Shown here in pieces: positions 11,118-21,779 of a DNA stretch of 64,000 bases. The position numbers were made by a program, and so were the translations under genes. Each line of letters starts with the position of its first letter. Position 1 is the stretch's first letter. Source of the DNA: Mastigias papua (Eukaryota > Cnidaria > Scyphozoa > Rhizostomeae > Mastigiidae); assembly GCA_964019165.1 (NCBI GenBank), contig OZ025274.1:8614407-8678406 (forward strand), given 5' to 3'. The notes under the pieces were generated by a model. It had not been told where the DNA came from. It searched no databases and was given only the letters and a program-made list of their open reading frames with translations.

Positions 11118-11690
11118 GTTGGTACTACAGAACTTAACTATAGCACAAAAAAGCGGAAACATTCTTTTAGCATACTGAAAGCTTTTTTCGTCCGACACTC
11201 GTCAGAGTATGAAACGTCGGATAACGACCGAAAGGTGAACCGAAATATATATCCAGATGCGGGTTAAAACTCTAATTCTAAAATGAAAAGTGATTCGGCC
11301 GTAGGACAACATCTTATTACAAATCCAGAATGCGCCAAAATATATACAGACGATAATTTTCAGATCATTGGGCAAGCAAGATCGTCCTTTCATTTAGGTG
11401 TTTTGGAATCAGTTTACAGTAAGACTCAAAACCCAGTCTTGTGTAAACAAAAAGAGTTCGTTTTTTCACTTGGACTCTTCAAGTAAACAATGGTGAATAG
11501 GTGCTAATTGGCCAATCATAGGGCCAAATAGACGCATTATTCATCATATCATGTGCACCCGCATCTGGCTATATATTTTTGTTCACCTTTCGGTTGTTAT
11601 CCGACGTTTCATACTCTGACGAGTGTCAGACGAAAAAAGCTTTCAGTATGCTAAAAGAATGTTTCCACTTTTTTGTACAATGGAATTTAA
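11118..11690 (+). mobile_element. Penelope-like element 3' fragment flanked by inverted arms
   Basis: Two inverted arms of about 130 bp (about 11125-11265 and 11545-11685) share motifs such as CGTCAGAGTATGAAACGTCG and CTTTTAGCATACTGAAAGC. Between them, 11283-11486 encodes the C-terminal piece SAVGQHL, ECAK, SSFHLGVLES, NPVLCKQKEF. I recognise this as the tail of the GIY-YIG region of Penelope-like retroelements. Related arms recur at 34730-34841 and about 49690-49790, and related coding at 49327-49436. The rest of the element (RT) is missing. The family assignment is from memory of related proteins. Confidence 0.55.
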
Positions 11691-12060
11691 TGATAATCAT
11701 TGATGAAGTTTATAATGTATCATCAATGTTTTTGAGAGATATATCAAGTAGACAAAATGGACAAAGTTATGGTTTCACTGATAGAAGATGCCTAGAAAAC
11801 AGGATGGGATGATCAAAGTAAGGAAAGCTTGGCAAGTTCTACTTTTTACCAAGCACATAGGTCAACAACCAGATGCCAAATGATATATTTAGTTTTTCTG
11901 TGTATATATGAGGATGCCATAATTTGTTATTCCGTAAGAGAGTGATTCCATGTCAAATCACAGGTAGTATGTAACCCACCTTCTCAGAATTGACTAAAAT
12001 TTGATAAACTTTGATATATTGCTAACAATTTGGAGAATAGATCATTCTCCTAATTTCTGA
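11691..12060. other. Intron, no gene seen
   Basis: No conserved ORF, repeat end or RNA gene recognised. Confidence 0.4.
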
Positions 12061-12168
12061 TCAGTATTTCAACTGGTGCAGATGATACAGTCCTGCCTGC
12101 GGAAACAATGGAGGTCCATATCTGCACTTAGTGTGGCCTAATTTAGTTGACCTGCGCAATCAAATAAA
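12061..12168 (+). repeat. Probable LINE 3' end feeding into a microsatellite
   Basis: The sequence TTGACCTGCGCAATCAAATAA directly before the TATG repeat resembles the 3' end of CR1/L2-like LINEs, which end in short simple repeats. Only the last part of such an element would be present. Confidence 0.3.
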
Positions 12169-12351
12169 TAATGTATGTATGTATGGATGTATGTATGTAT
12201 GTATGTATGTATGTATGTATGTATGTATGTATGTATGTATGTATGTATGTATGTATGTATGTATGTATGTATGTATGTATGTATGTATGTATGTATGTAT
12301 GTATGTATGTATGTATGTATGTATGTATGTATGTATGTATGTATGTATGGA
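12169..12351. repeat. TATG tetranucleotide microsatellite, about 45 units
   Basis: A near-perfect run of GTAT/TATG units with one interruption (ATGGATGT near 12183). It produces apparent ORFs in several frames (MYVC on +, IHTY on -) that are not genes. It probably grew from the simple-repeat tail of the LINE fragment to its left. Confidence 0.95.
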
Positions 12352-13090
12352 AGATCTGCAGGCCATTGTGAATAAAATAAATGACATTGGAAAAGTATAT
12401 AGTATGAAAATAAATGCCAAAAAGACAAAACTAATGGTCATCAGTAGGGTAGCCAATAAACCACAAGTCAGCATTACCATATATGGTACAGAAGTAGAAC
12501 AAGTAGCAAAATTTACTTATTTGGGACATTTAATAGCAGAAGATGGAAAATGTGATGACGAAATAAAAAGACGTACTGGTATAGCAAAAACAACTTTCTG
12601 CAGAATGAATAAGGTACTAACATCCAGAATGATATCATTTAATACAAGAAAATGCATCCTTCAATGTTACATATTGTCTACATTAACATATGGAGCAGAA
12701 ACATGGTCCATATCAAAGCTTATGTGTAAAAGATTAAAATCTTTCGAAATGTGGTGCTACCAGAGAATGCTCAGAATTTCATGGACATGTAAAGTCAGGA
12801 ATGGACATGTGTACTGCAAAGTTGGCAACAGTACTGATTTATATAAAAGTATTCATATTAAGAAATTGAAATATTTTGGACACTTTGTAAGGCACAGCAC
12901 ATTACAACATATGTTGTTGGAAGGAAACGTGAATGGCAGAAGAGGAAGAGGAAGACCTAGGGCAACCTGGTTTAATAACATCAGTCAGTGGGCAGGCTTG
13001 AAGTATGCAGAAGCAGTAAGAGCTACGTATCATTGCGATGAATGGAAAGGCATTGCATCCAACCCTCTGTCCGAGGATGGAACACCTTGA
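12352..13090 (+). pseudogene. LINE reverse transcriptase C-terminal part
   Basis: A 246-residue open stretch that begins inside the microsatellite frame. It carries the region after the RT catalytic core: SMKINAKKTKLMVIS, FTYLGHLIAEDG, DEIKRRTGIAK, STLTYGAETWS, EMWCYQRMLRIS and GRRGRGRPRATW. No YADD box or endonuclease is present, so it is a 5'-truncated insertion. It is followed at 13089-13105 by four TTGA/GATT units, a simple-repeat 3' tail. The clade was not resolved. The frame has no internal stop, suggesting fairly recent insertion. Confidence 0.75.
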
Positions 13091-13202
13091 TTGATTGATT
13101 GATTTCAACTGGTTCCATAGTTATGGCATATTTAAATGACCAGATTTTGAGGTGTGGCACCCCAACAATTTTGGATTGATTATATCCAGTGTTTCTTATT
13201 TG

Positions 13203-15277
13203 AGTGTGATATGCCATGATTATGTATTGACTTTAAATTTGGCAGTATTTGCATTTTAGTAGTGCACATGCTTGAGCTCAGCAGATATGATAAAATCACA
13301 AGCCAATGTGGCCACTGTCAAAGTGACATTTTATCTTCCTATTTATATCCCAGGATTTCAAGTAGTCTGCAAAAAGTTTGGACTTCATTGTTTCATAAGT
13401 TAATAGTACACAGAATGAGCGTTTCCAAAATATATATTTATCCAGTTGTATATGAAGGTGCTAGATATAATTATACTCTCAAAATTCTAATGTCATTGAA
13501 AGCAACTGCTCATCACTGTTGCTAATATCACATAGTCAACTGGAGTTTACTACTGGATTTAAGCTATATCATGGCAATATTGGTACTGGATATGACTTAC
13601 CATAGCAATATTGGACAATTTATGCTATTTGTAGCACACACTCATAAACTCAGAATTTGTCTTATGTCTGGATCTGAAATGACCAGAAAAGAGTTTTGGC
13701 CATCAGTTAATAAACAATTTTTGGTTGTTTTCCCTCAATACTCTACTATCTTCTGTAATTATTGGCCTCTATGTTATGTGTTGGGTGTCTGATTACAGTT
13801 TCTGTTGCAGGAAGTTTGGATAGCTTGTTGCTGTTGGGTACCCAACACAAGTCAAATCTGACTGCCAATAAGAAGCTCTTAGCTGTTTCAGATGGGTGCA
13901 CAATATTTTCTTGAAGTCTTACACTTCATTGCTTGCTTCTTATAATCTTCAAAGCTATCTTGCACCACTGCTCTGACAGACCATATATTATAGTCATTAC
14001 ATGTGGTATCCTGGCAGCTGTATTTGAAGATTAGTTTTGCTTTGCATATACACTGTATTCCCTAGGAAGACATTTGTCTCCAGTAGTGTAGTTGTACTGC
14101 TATTTTGGATGTTGCCATTGCCCCAGTCTAGTGATATCCCCTTGTACTTGCAAGTGTGCAGCTTTTTTGAAATCTACCTGCTAGCTGTTTCCTAGCTCTA
14201 GTCATAGTCTCTTTGGGGAGAAAATAAACACTGGTATTGTCCATGCTCTGTAGTCATCTGCTTTTTGTATTTATTTGTTTCTCGCATTAATCTGATGTTG
14301 TTTGTTGTAATATTGGGTATATAATGCTTTGTAGGAAAGAGAAGCATGTGCATACAGTATTTGGAAGTTCTTTGACTGACATGCTGCATGTACTAGAGGG
14401 TAGCCTTTATTTGAGACCATGCATTTTTTTAGGGGAAATAGTGAATTTGGTGTCATGTTGCAATTCATCTGAAATGAAACAGAATTACCTGTGCTAATTG
14501 TTCCTTAGTTCTATATTTTGCACCCCATCTGAAACAGCTAAGAGCTTCTTATTGCTAGTCAGTTTTGACTTTTGTTGGATACCCAGCAGGAACATATTAT
14601 CCAAGCTTTCTGCAACAGAAGCTGTGAATAGACATGCAACATATAGCATAGGAGCCAGGAATGGCAGAAGATAGTATATTTTTGAGGGAGAAAACCAGAA
14701 ATTGTTTAGTAACTCATAATCAAAACTCTTTTTCAATAATTTCAAACCCTGACTTAGCACTGATTGTCCAATATTGCTATGATATTGCTTATCCAGTAGG
14801 CAACTCCAGTTTACTGTATGATAATAATGTTGAGCAGTTGTTTTTGATTAAATTTTACCAATTTTGAGAGACTAATTATATCCAACACTTGCATATACAA
14901 GTTACTTTTATTTGTTGTGCAAACATGGCCCTTATTGATGACAATACTAGTAGTATTGAAAAGGCTTTACCCTGTAGAAGTTGTACTCTCAGTATTGTTA
15001 CTATGTTTATAGATGGAAAACTATGCATTTGTGAAAGCTCATTCTTTGTACTATCAACCTATCTAGTAGTGAAGTCCAGATTTTTCCAGACTACTTGAAA
15101 TCCAGGGATATAAGTAGGCAGATGAAGTGTCACTTCGACAGTGGCGACTTTAGCTTGTGATTTTATCATAGTTGCTGAGCTCAAGCATGTATTTAGTCAT
15201 GATATTTGGAATCTGCACTACTAAAATGCAAATACTGCCAAATTTCAAGTCAATATGGAATCATGGCATATCACACT
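13203..15277. mobile_element. 2.1-kb foldback element with about 0.7-0.8 kb inverted arms
   Basis: The ends read AGTGTGATATGCCATGATT on the left and the reverse complement on the right. Similarity between arms runs inward past CATGCTTGAGCTCAGCA (13267 and 15177) to AAGAAGCTCTTAGCTGTTTC (about 13871 and 14536). The loop is about 13915-14495. Arms differ at many sites, so the copy is old. No transposase was recognised. The target duplication was not found; the right end abuts the Harbinger element at 15280. Confidence 0.7.
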
Positions 15278-16247
15278 TAAGGCCTGGCCAAACGACTGAA
15301 CTTTTCACTCAACATTTCACTAAAAATGTTGAGTCACTTTCAGTGCTGTTCAGCTTTGTTAAGTAGGGGGTGGCCAAACGACTAAACTTTGAACTCAACA
15401 TTCCACTAAACATTTCGACTTGTGAGCGCGACGGGGCTTGGAACCAAGCCGTGCCTCACTCTGCTGCTTGGCAATCTCAATATTTTTATAAGGAATATGG
15501 CGGTTCAAGACGATTGTGGTGTTGTGAAACGGAAAATAGCTGCCATCCTGGCAAATGTGGAGCTTAATGATGAAAATACAGGCACTTCGAAGGAAAGAAA
15601 GACGAGGGGCTGGATTTGTAAGCGGGAAGAAAATGGGCTCTGCAACAACTTAGTGATGGAATTAAGCATAGAGCACACAACAGGCTTTCTTTTTCATTTC
15701 CTGGCTGATTCCACTCTATTTGTAACAAGCAGTTATTTGTAACAAGCAGCGGTAACAAGATCTTTATCTTCAATGTCGACATATGTTTTGGCGGCAAAGC
15801 TTTAGACTACACTAATACGCATGCGTGCACTGAACTTTGTTCAGTTGCCCGGCCATACGGCTAAACATCGCTCATCAATACCTCAGAATAATAGAAGCTT
15901 AATCTTGTTGACTAAACATTTTGACCAAGATCAAACTTCTCTGAACATCTCTCAACATCGCTCAACAACGCTGAGCAAAGTGGCTAAACGACTAAACTTT
16001 TCACTCAGAATGTCATTGAACTGTATATTCATTTGGAGTGTCATGGCGGACGGTCACACTTTCGTGAGCATACCTTAGGTGCACATATCTGCGTCGTACT
16101 ATAGGCATAAGCAAGTCCTTATTGAAGGTAATCTAGTTTTCTTTGAATGTAAGAGGTGTGTTACTTCCAAGCGTACTTTTAATCTTCCTATATCATTGTC
16201 TGAAAAATCTGTGGCGCCCCATAGCTTGGCCAAAAGCTGCACGTGGG

Positions 16248-17021
16248 ATGGCAAGCGGCAGTTCCACCCGCTCTCGCTCTTTAGAAGATCAAATAAAAAA
16301 GGCTGTTGAGGAGATAATTTCCCATGCTGGATTAGTTACTAATGAATATATGACTCAGCTAATTGATAACCTTGAATCGCGAATCAATCTTTCTCGTACT
16401 AAACTGATCACTGATGCTACGAAGCCGCTCTTGGATAAAGAAGATGCTCTTGAAAACAAAGTAGCGTTATACGAGGCTCATTTTAAGGAATTAGATGAAA
16501 GAATAGAAGACCTTGAGTAGAGATGCGAGATAAAAGTGGACGATATTGAGCAATACAGTCGTCGTTCCTGCCTTAGACTTTACGGCCTACTCCTCCCAGA
16601 AGGCGGTAAAGAATCATCATCCGAATGCCTATCTAAAGTCAAACAAAGTTTTGAAGATGAGCTCCAGATACCAATCATTGATGACTGGTTCGATAGAGTT
16701 CATAGGATTGGTAAAGTCACAAATCACAAGGACGGTAAAAATCCATCACAGGCCATCATACTAAAGTTTAGGCCCTGGAAGCAACGTGAAGAAATCTACC
16801 GCGCTCGGAAAAGTCTGAAAAATGGTCAACGAATTGGCTTAGATTTAACAACTCGCAGAGTCAAATTGCTCTCCTATGCTACCGAAAAAATTAAGGGCAA
16901 GCCTGATATTAAATTCGCATTCGCGGACATAAACTGCAGACTTTGTCTTCGCATGAAGAATGATAGTGTAAGATACTGTAACAAATATGAGGATTTAGAG
17001 AACCTCCTGCAATGTTCCTAA
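16248..17021 (+). pseudogene. LINE ORF1, coiled coil plus RRM-like RNA-binding protein
   Basis: A 257-codon frame broken by one TAG at 16518-16520 (codon 91). Residues 1-90 are acidic and heptad-rich (DQIKKAVEEII, DALENKVALYEAHFKELDE), a likely trimerising coiled coil. After the stop, DDIEQYSRRSCLRLYGL, FDRVHRIGK and ILKFRPWKQREEIYRARKSL correspond to the RRM-like region of L1-type ORF1 proteins. Such proteins bind element RNA and act as chaperones in the ribonucleoprotein. The ATG at 16248 opens the coiled-coil frame. The ORF2 frame begins about 500 bp downstream. Confidence 0.7.
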
Positions 17022-17521
17022 GTACCATAACTTTCCAGCACTTTTCTTTTTGTTTTCTTTTGATTAACTTCTCTTGGATATTTGTGTTTATTATAGCTAT
17101 TTCTTACCCGGTTTTTTCGTTATTGATATTAGTATCATGATCTGTATGGATCATTTGTTTCGGCAAATGTAAAAGAAAACAATGACAAGCTTGTACCAAG
17201 GGATCCTCGTTACCACAGGAATGCCCTCTAACTTCATCGCTGATCTTGCTTGTTCGCACCTCTCTAACCTTCGCTAAATGTAATTCGACTCTAGGGACTC
17301 TCTTTCACCATTTTACTTAAATAAGGCCCTAGTACGCACGTGGATCTAATGCATTATGGTAATATTGTATGTTTCTACAAATTTGAATTTTGTGGTTTTT
17401 TCGCTAGTATACTTAAGAGGCTGTATGTTTATTTTTGTTTTATTTTTTGTCAACTTTTCTTACCACTTATGCAATCAGACTTCATTAAATGGGAAGTGTA
17501 TTATTTCATGGTTAGATACTT

Positions 17522-18985
17522 ATGCAATCTGCGCTACGCTCTTCAGGAGGTCTTTACCTATTTATGACGTTTGATATTGATCAATGGCGAGCAGCAATAG
17601 GTTGTTTTTGTTCATCTAGGACATATGTAGGGACAAAGTTTTATCACTCACACCCCCTTACCTTTCTATTACTAACTATAACCTTGTACATTGTGCTCTA
17701 TATGGTAGTAGCGGTCTTAATACCCCTGTTGCCTCTCACTGCCATTATCCAGTGTGTCATAGAGTATGAAGACATATGGAAAATGCTCCTTGTATTATCC
17801 TCTGTCTGTTTGCATCGGCTCACTGTAATAGTAGCATATATCCCTCTTACGGCTTCTATATGGCTCCTACCTCGTTCTTGTTTAAAGTTTCTTCAAAATC
17901 ACGTAGTAAATGGTGCGATGAATCTTGCTAATGGGTATATCAATATATTTTGCCCTATCAGGAATTTTCTTTCCTTGCCATGGGTGGTGTACAAAAAGAA
18001 TATTGAGAGTGGAGATATTGAAACTAACCCGGGTCCAATTAATAGACTCTTAAGTTTCTGTACCTGGAACTTAAACAGCATCTCTGCTCATGATTTCATT
18101 CGTGTCTCTCTACTTGAGGCATACAATGCAGTTTATAGTTATGATCTGATAGGCATTGTGGAAACTCATCTTGATGGGGATATAGATATTGACAAATTGA
18201 ATCTCAATGGTTACTACTTTATCAATAGTAATCATCCTCAAAACAGAAAGAGGGGAGGCGTTGGACTTTACATCAGGGAATCATTTCCATATAGAAGAAG
18301 GTCTGACCTTGAGATCCTACCTGAATGCATAGTATCTGAATTTCACATAAATAGGAGGAAATATTTCTTCGTTGTACTTTATCGAAGTCCCAGTCAGAAT
18401 CAAGCCCAGTTCCAAGATTTTATCCATAATTTTGAGAGTTTAGTATCTAAGATAGCTGACGAGAGTCCACACTGCATGATTATAACGGGGGACCTAAACT
18501 GCCGCTCCACAAATTGGTGGGAAGGTGACATTGATAATGAGGAAGGAATATCTCTTGAGGCGTCAACGACTGATCTAGGCCTTTACCAAATGATATCTGA
18601 GCCAACTCACTTTATGGGTTCCTCCAGATCATGTATTGACTTAGTATTTACTGACCAACCCAATATTTTCCTTGAAACTGGTGTTCACCCTTCATTGCAT
18701 GAGCAGTGTCATCACCAAATTATATATGGTAAACTGGCCATGAATAATCTACCCCCTCTATCACATAATCATAGACTATGGTTCTATGATCAAGCGAATG
18801 TATCTGCTATTAGAAAGAGCATTGAAATGTATAACTGGCTAAAATCGTTTGATGAGATTAACTGTCCGAATGAACAAGTCAACCTATTGAACGAAGTATT
18901 ATTAAACATCTTCAGTAATTTCATTCCTAACAAGATTGTTAAAGTAAAGCCTCAAGCAGGCCCCTTGGATAACCAAGACCATTAA
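17522..18985 (+). pseudogene. LINE ORF2, N-terminal part: hydrophobic leader, 2A-like peptide, AP endonuclease
   Basis: A 487-codon frame. Residues about 45-115 are strongly hydrophobic with two or three potential membrane segments. Residues 164-172 read GDIETNPGP (18011-18037), a canonical 2A ribosome-skipping motif. From residue 178 an apurinic-type endonuclease begins: SFCTWNLNSI, GIVETHLDG (catalytic Glu), RGGVGLYI, FFVVLYRSPS, IITGDLNCRS and SCIDLVFTD, then CHHQIIYG. The frame ends prematurely because of one extra base in CCCCTTGG near 18961-18967, after which the protein continues in the +1 frame to the RT part. The ORF2 start is uncertain; ATGs at 17522 and 17564 are both possible. Confidence 0.78.
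18011..18037 (+). other. 2A-like ribosome-skipping motif
   Basis: Encodes GDIETNPGP, matching the consensus D(V/I)ExNPGP in full. In known 2A sequences the ribosome fails to form the Gly-Pro bond, releasing the upstream chain and continuing. Here it would separate the hydrophobic leader from the endonuclease-RT protein. 2A motifs at the ORF2 N-terminus are known in some LINEs of invertebrates and trypanosomes. Confidence 0.8.
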
Positions 18986-19058
18986 AAGTTTTCTTCGGAA
19001 AAGGAATCGGGCTTATAAGTCCTTTGTTAAAAGTGGCTATTCACAGGAGAGATCAGAA

Positions 19059-21317
19059 ATGATACAACAAATGACACTTCAAGGCAGCAGACTTGTAGAA
19101 GAGGCAAAACAAAGGTACTTCTTAAAAATTGGCGAGACGCTTTCAAGGGCAGATACTGGCAATAAAATGTACTGGTCTTTGATAAATAGAGTGCTGAACA
19201 AAGCAAAGATCCCATTAATTCCACCTCTTTTAGAAAATGGCAAGTTTGTTTTAGACGTTGCAAATAAAGCGCAGATCTTTAACGACTATTTCATACTCCA
19301 GTGCACAACTCTTGATACTGGCAGTGAAATCCCTAATGATACTCCCTTGGACATTCCTGTTTTGACTGATTTACATATTTCAGACGAGAAGATTCTGGGT
19401 GTTATTTTTTCATTAAATTCAAGCAAAGCACAAGGTTGGGACGATATTTCGATAAGAATGATCAAGATATGCGACCAGGCACTAATTATTCCACTTAAGA
19501 TCAGTTTTGAAAATTATATTGCAAAAGGGGTTTTCCCACAAATTTGGAAACAAGCTAATGTTGTTCCGGTTCACAAAAAAGATAGTAAATACCTCAAGCA
19601 AAATTACCGTCCAATATCCCTTCTTCCTGTTTTTGGGAAAATATTTAAAAAATTAATTTATGATCATCTGTATATGCATTTCTGTGTCAATAAATTGCTT
19701 AATCCAAGCCAGTCAGGCTTCCGTCCAAATGACTCTACAACATACCAACTGCTATCGATTGTCCATATGGTCTTCTCTTCCTTCGATTGTAGTCCACCAA
19801 TGGATGTTCGATCAGTCTATCTAGATATTTCAAAGGCATTTGATCGTGTTTGGCATGAAGGCCTCATTTATAAACTACGTAGCTGTGGTGTTTCTGGAAA
19901 TTTGCTGTCTCTTCTCCAAAGTTTTCGTGATAACAGAAAACAGCGCACTGTCTTGAATGGCAGGGCATCAAAATGGGGTTCAATATCTGCTGGCGTTCCA
20001 CAAGGTTCTATCCTGGGCCCTCTCTTCTTCCTTGTGTACATCAATGACTTGACTGCAAACATTAGGTGCGACATGAAGCTTTTTGCTGATGATACTTCAC
20101 TCTTCAGAACTGCCAATGATCTAAATCAAGCTGCCGCGGACATGAATCATGACCTTAATATCATCAAAAACTGGGCACATCAATGGCATATGCTCTTCAA
20201 CCCTGATCCTATGAAGCAAGCTGTCGAAATAACGTTTTCCACGAAAAGAAATCCCATTAATCACCCAGTGTTGAAATTTAACAACGTACCAGTTGCTAAA
20301 GTTGAAGAACATAAACATCTTGGGATGATCCTCGACTCAAAGATGTCTTTTGCAAGTCATATCCAGGCAGCTACTTTAAAGTGCAGACGCGGAATAGGAA
20401 TGATAAAATATCTCTCGACATACCTACCTCGCAAAACCTTAGAGCAGCTGTACAAATCGTATGTAAGACCCCATTTAGACTATGGTGATGTAATATATCA
20501 CGTTCCACACAACGAATGTGAACTTAGTCACGCTCCCTTTCTGACCACAAACATGGAAAAACTTGAGCAAATTCAATATTCTGCTGCTTTAGCAATAACT
20601 GGTGCATGGAAAGGAACTTCCCGTGAAAAATTATATGATGAACTTGGTTGGGAATCCTTAAATATGCGTCGTTGGAGTAGGCGTTTGATCCTGTTCTACA
20701 AGATTCTTAACAACATTACCCCTGAATACACCAGTTACCTTATAACGCAGTTAAAAATGGTTCCGTACTTATTTCGTAAGGAAGATGTTGTAGGCCAGAT
20801 AAGGGCAAGGATTTCAAAACTAAAATCTAGCTTTTACCCTCACTGCCTTTCTGAATGGAACAAACTTGATCCAAGTATCACATCATCACCCTCGCTAAGT
20901 AATTTTAAAATAAAATTACTAAAACTCATCCGTCCTCTTCCTAAGCCGGTTTATAGTATCTACGACCCGATCGGATTGGCCATCCTTACACAGCTACGAG
21001 TGGGGCTTAGCAAATTAAACTCTCATAAGTTTAGACATAATTTCAGAGAAACAATAAACCCTATGTGTCCTTCGAACGATGGCATAGAAGATACGGAACA
21101 TTACCTGCTGCTTTGCCGTTCATATGTTGGACTTAGGTGCGATCTCCTAGCAAGCGTAGCTGCAATACTTCAACTTTATAGTCTTTCTTCTCCTTCCTTT
21201 AATCAAGAGCTAGTAAAAGTTATCTCATATGGTGATGAAAAACTCCCTCTTGATTTAAACAAAAAACTACTTGAAGCAACCTTGAAGTTTATTCATGCAA
21301 CAGAACGCTTTAAATAA
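19059..21317 (+). pseudogene. LINE ORF2, reverse transcriptase and C-terminal domain
   Basis: A 752-codon frame that continues ORF2 after the one-base shift; coding similarity starts upstream at about 18965 in this frame. RT blocks are present in order: NVVPVHKKD, QNYRPISLLP, SGFRPNDSTT, VYLDISKAFDRVWH (motif A), AGVPQGSILGPLFF (motif B) and LFADDTSLF (motif C, residues 341-349, both Asp present). Then come HLGMILDSKMSF, SYVRPHLDYGDVIY and a C-terminal LRVGLSKLNSHKFRHNF segment with NPMC and a later EHYLLLC. The zinc-binding-like tail lacks one expected Cys. The enzyme would copy element RNA at the nicked target. Confidence 0.85.
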
Positions 21318-21779
21318 GCTCTTCCTACATCCTATCGAATAGATTTCCCTTTCCCTTATTAAAAAAAAAACATTAGTGGTTCTAGTTTGATTTTTATGTC
21401 CTTTTGGTATTTTAATTTGGGAGTCATTCACCTTTTTACGCTGACGCCGATTTTTTGTTTTATCGCTTCCGACCTTTTTCCCCCTTGACATTTTTCTTTT
21501 CCGTTGGCGTGCCCCCATATGGGTTTCGCAATAACTACAACGGAATTCAAATGCCCCTCCCTCCCCTTTTGAGGCGTTGCGTAAAGAGTGAATGATCCCT
21601 TATATTTGTAGGCTGCAGGGTTGATATGGCATAGCATACTCCTTGCAGTATCGTTTATGTACTTGTGTTTTTTATTTCTTGTACTGTAAGATTTAGACGT
21701 ATATATATAAAAAAAAAAACTTTGTTCATTGAACTTTGTTGAGTCGTTTGGCCAGGGCTTTACATAAGGCAGGGCTCGT

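Larger units (their letters stand above)
16023..21725 (+). mobile_element. Nearly full-length LINE (CR1/Jockey-like) with ORF1, 2A-bearing ORF2 and poly(A)
   Basis: The insertion is bounded by a candidate 10-bp target duplication TCATTGAACT (16013-16022 and 21726-21735) and has A-rich tracts near its end (21361-21370 and 21711-21720). Order: short 5' leader, ORF1 (16248-17021, one stop), ORF2 endonuclease part (to 18985), one-base frameshift, RT part (19059-21317), 3' UTR. The copy has only two obvious lesions, so it is fairly young. Sequence CTTTGT between the last A-run and the right duplication leaves the exact 3' end uncertain. Confidence 0.72.
15280..21759 (+). mobile_element. PIF/Harbinger relic interrupted by a LINE
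   Basis: The ends AGGCCTGGCCAAACGACT (left) and the inverted AGCCCTGGCCAAACGACT (right) are flanked by TTA at 15277-15279 and 21760-21762. This is the 3-bp TWA-type duplication of Harbinger elements. Inside, 15497-15742 codes for MAVQDDCGVV and later KTRGWICKREENGLCNNLVM. This resembles the N-terminus of Harbinger transposases, and the frame ends after a short divergent tail. The remainder of the transposase is gone. A LINE of about 5.7 kb occupies 16023-21725. Additional copies of GGCCAAACGACT-like sequence at 15371 and 15980 suggest internal rearrangement. Confidence 0.6.

Noticed and set aside
12131..12480. Several overlapping ORFs encoding MYVC or IHTY repeats
   Set aside because: They are produced by the TATG microsatellite in all frames and are not genes.
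21267..21637. Basic minus-strand ORFs downstream of the LINE
   Set aside because: They are antisense to the LINE 3' UTR and have biased composition; no support as genes.
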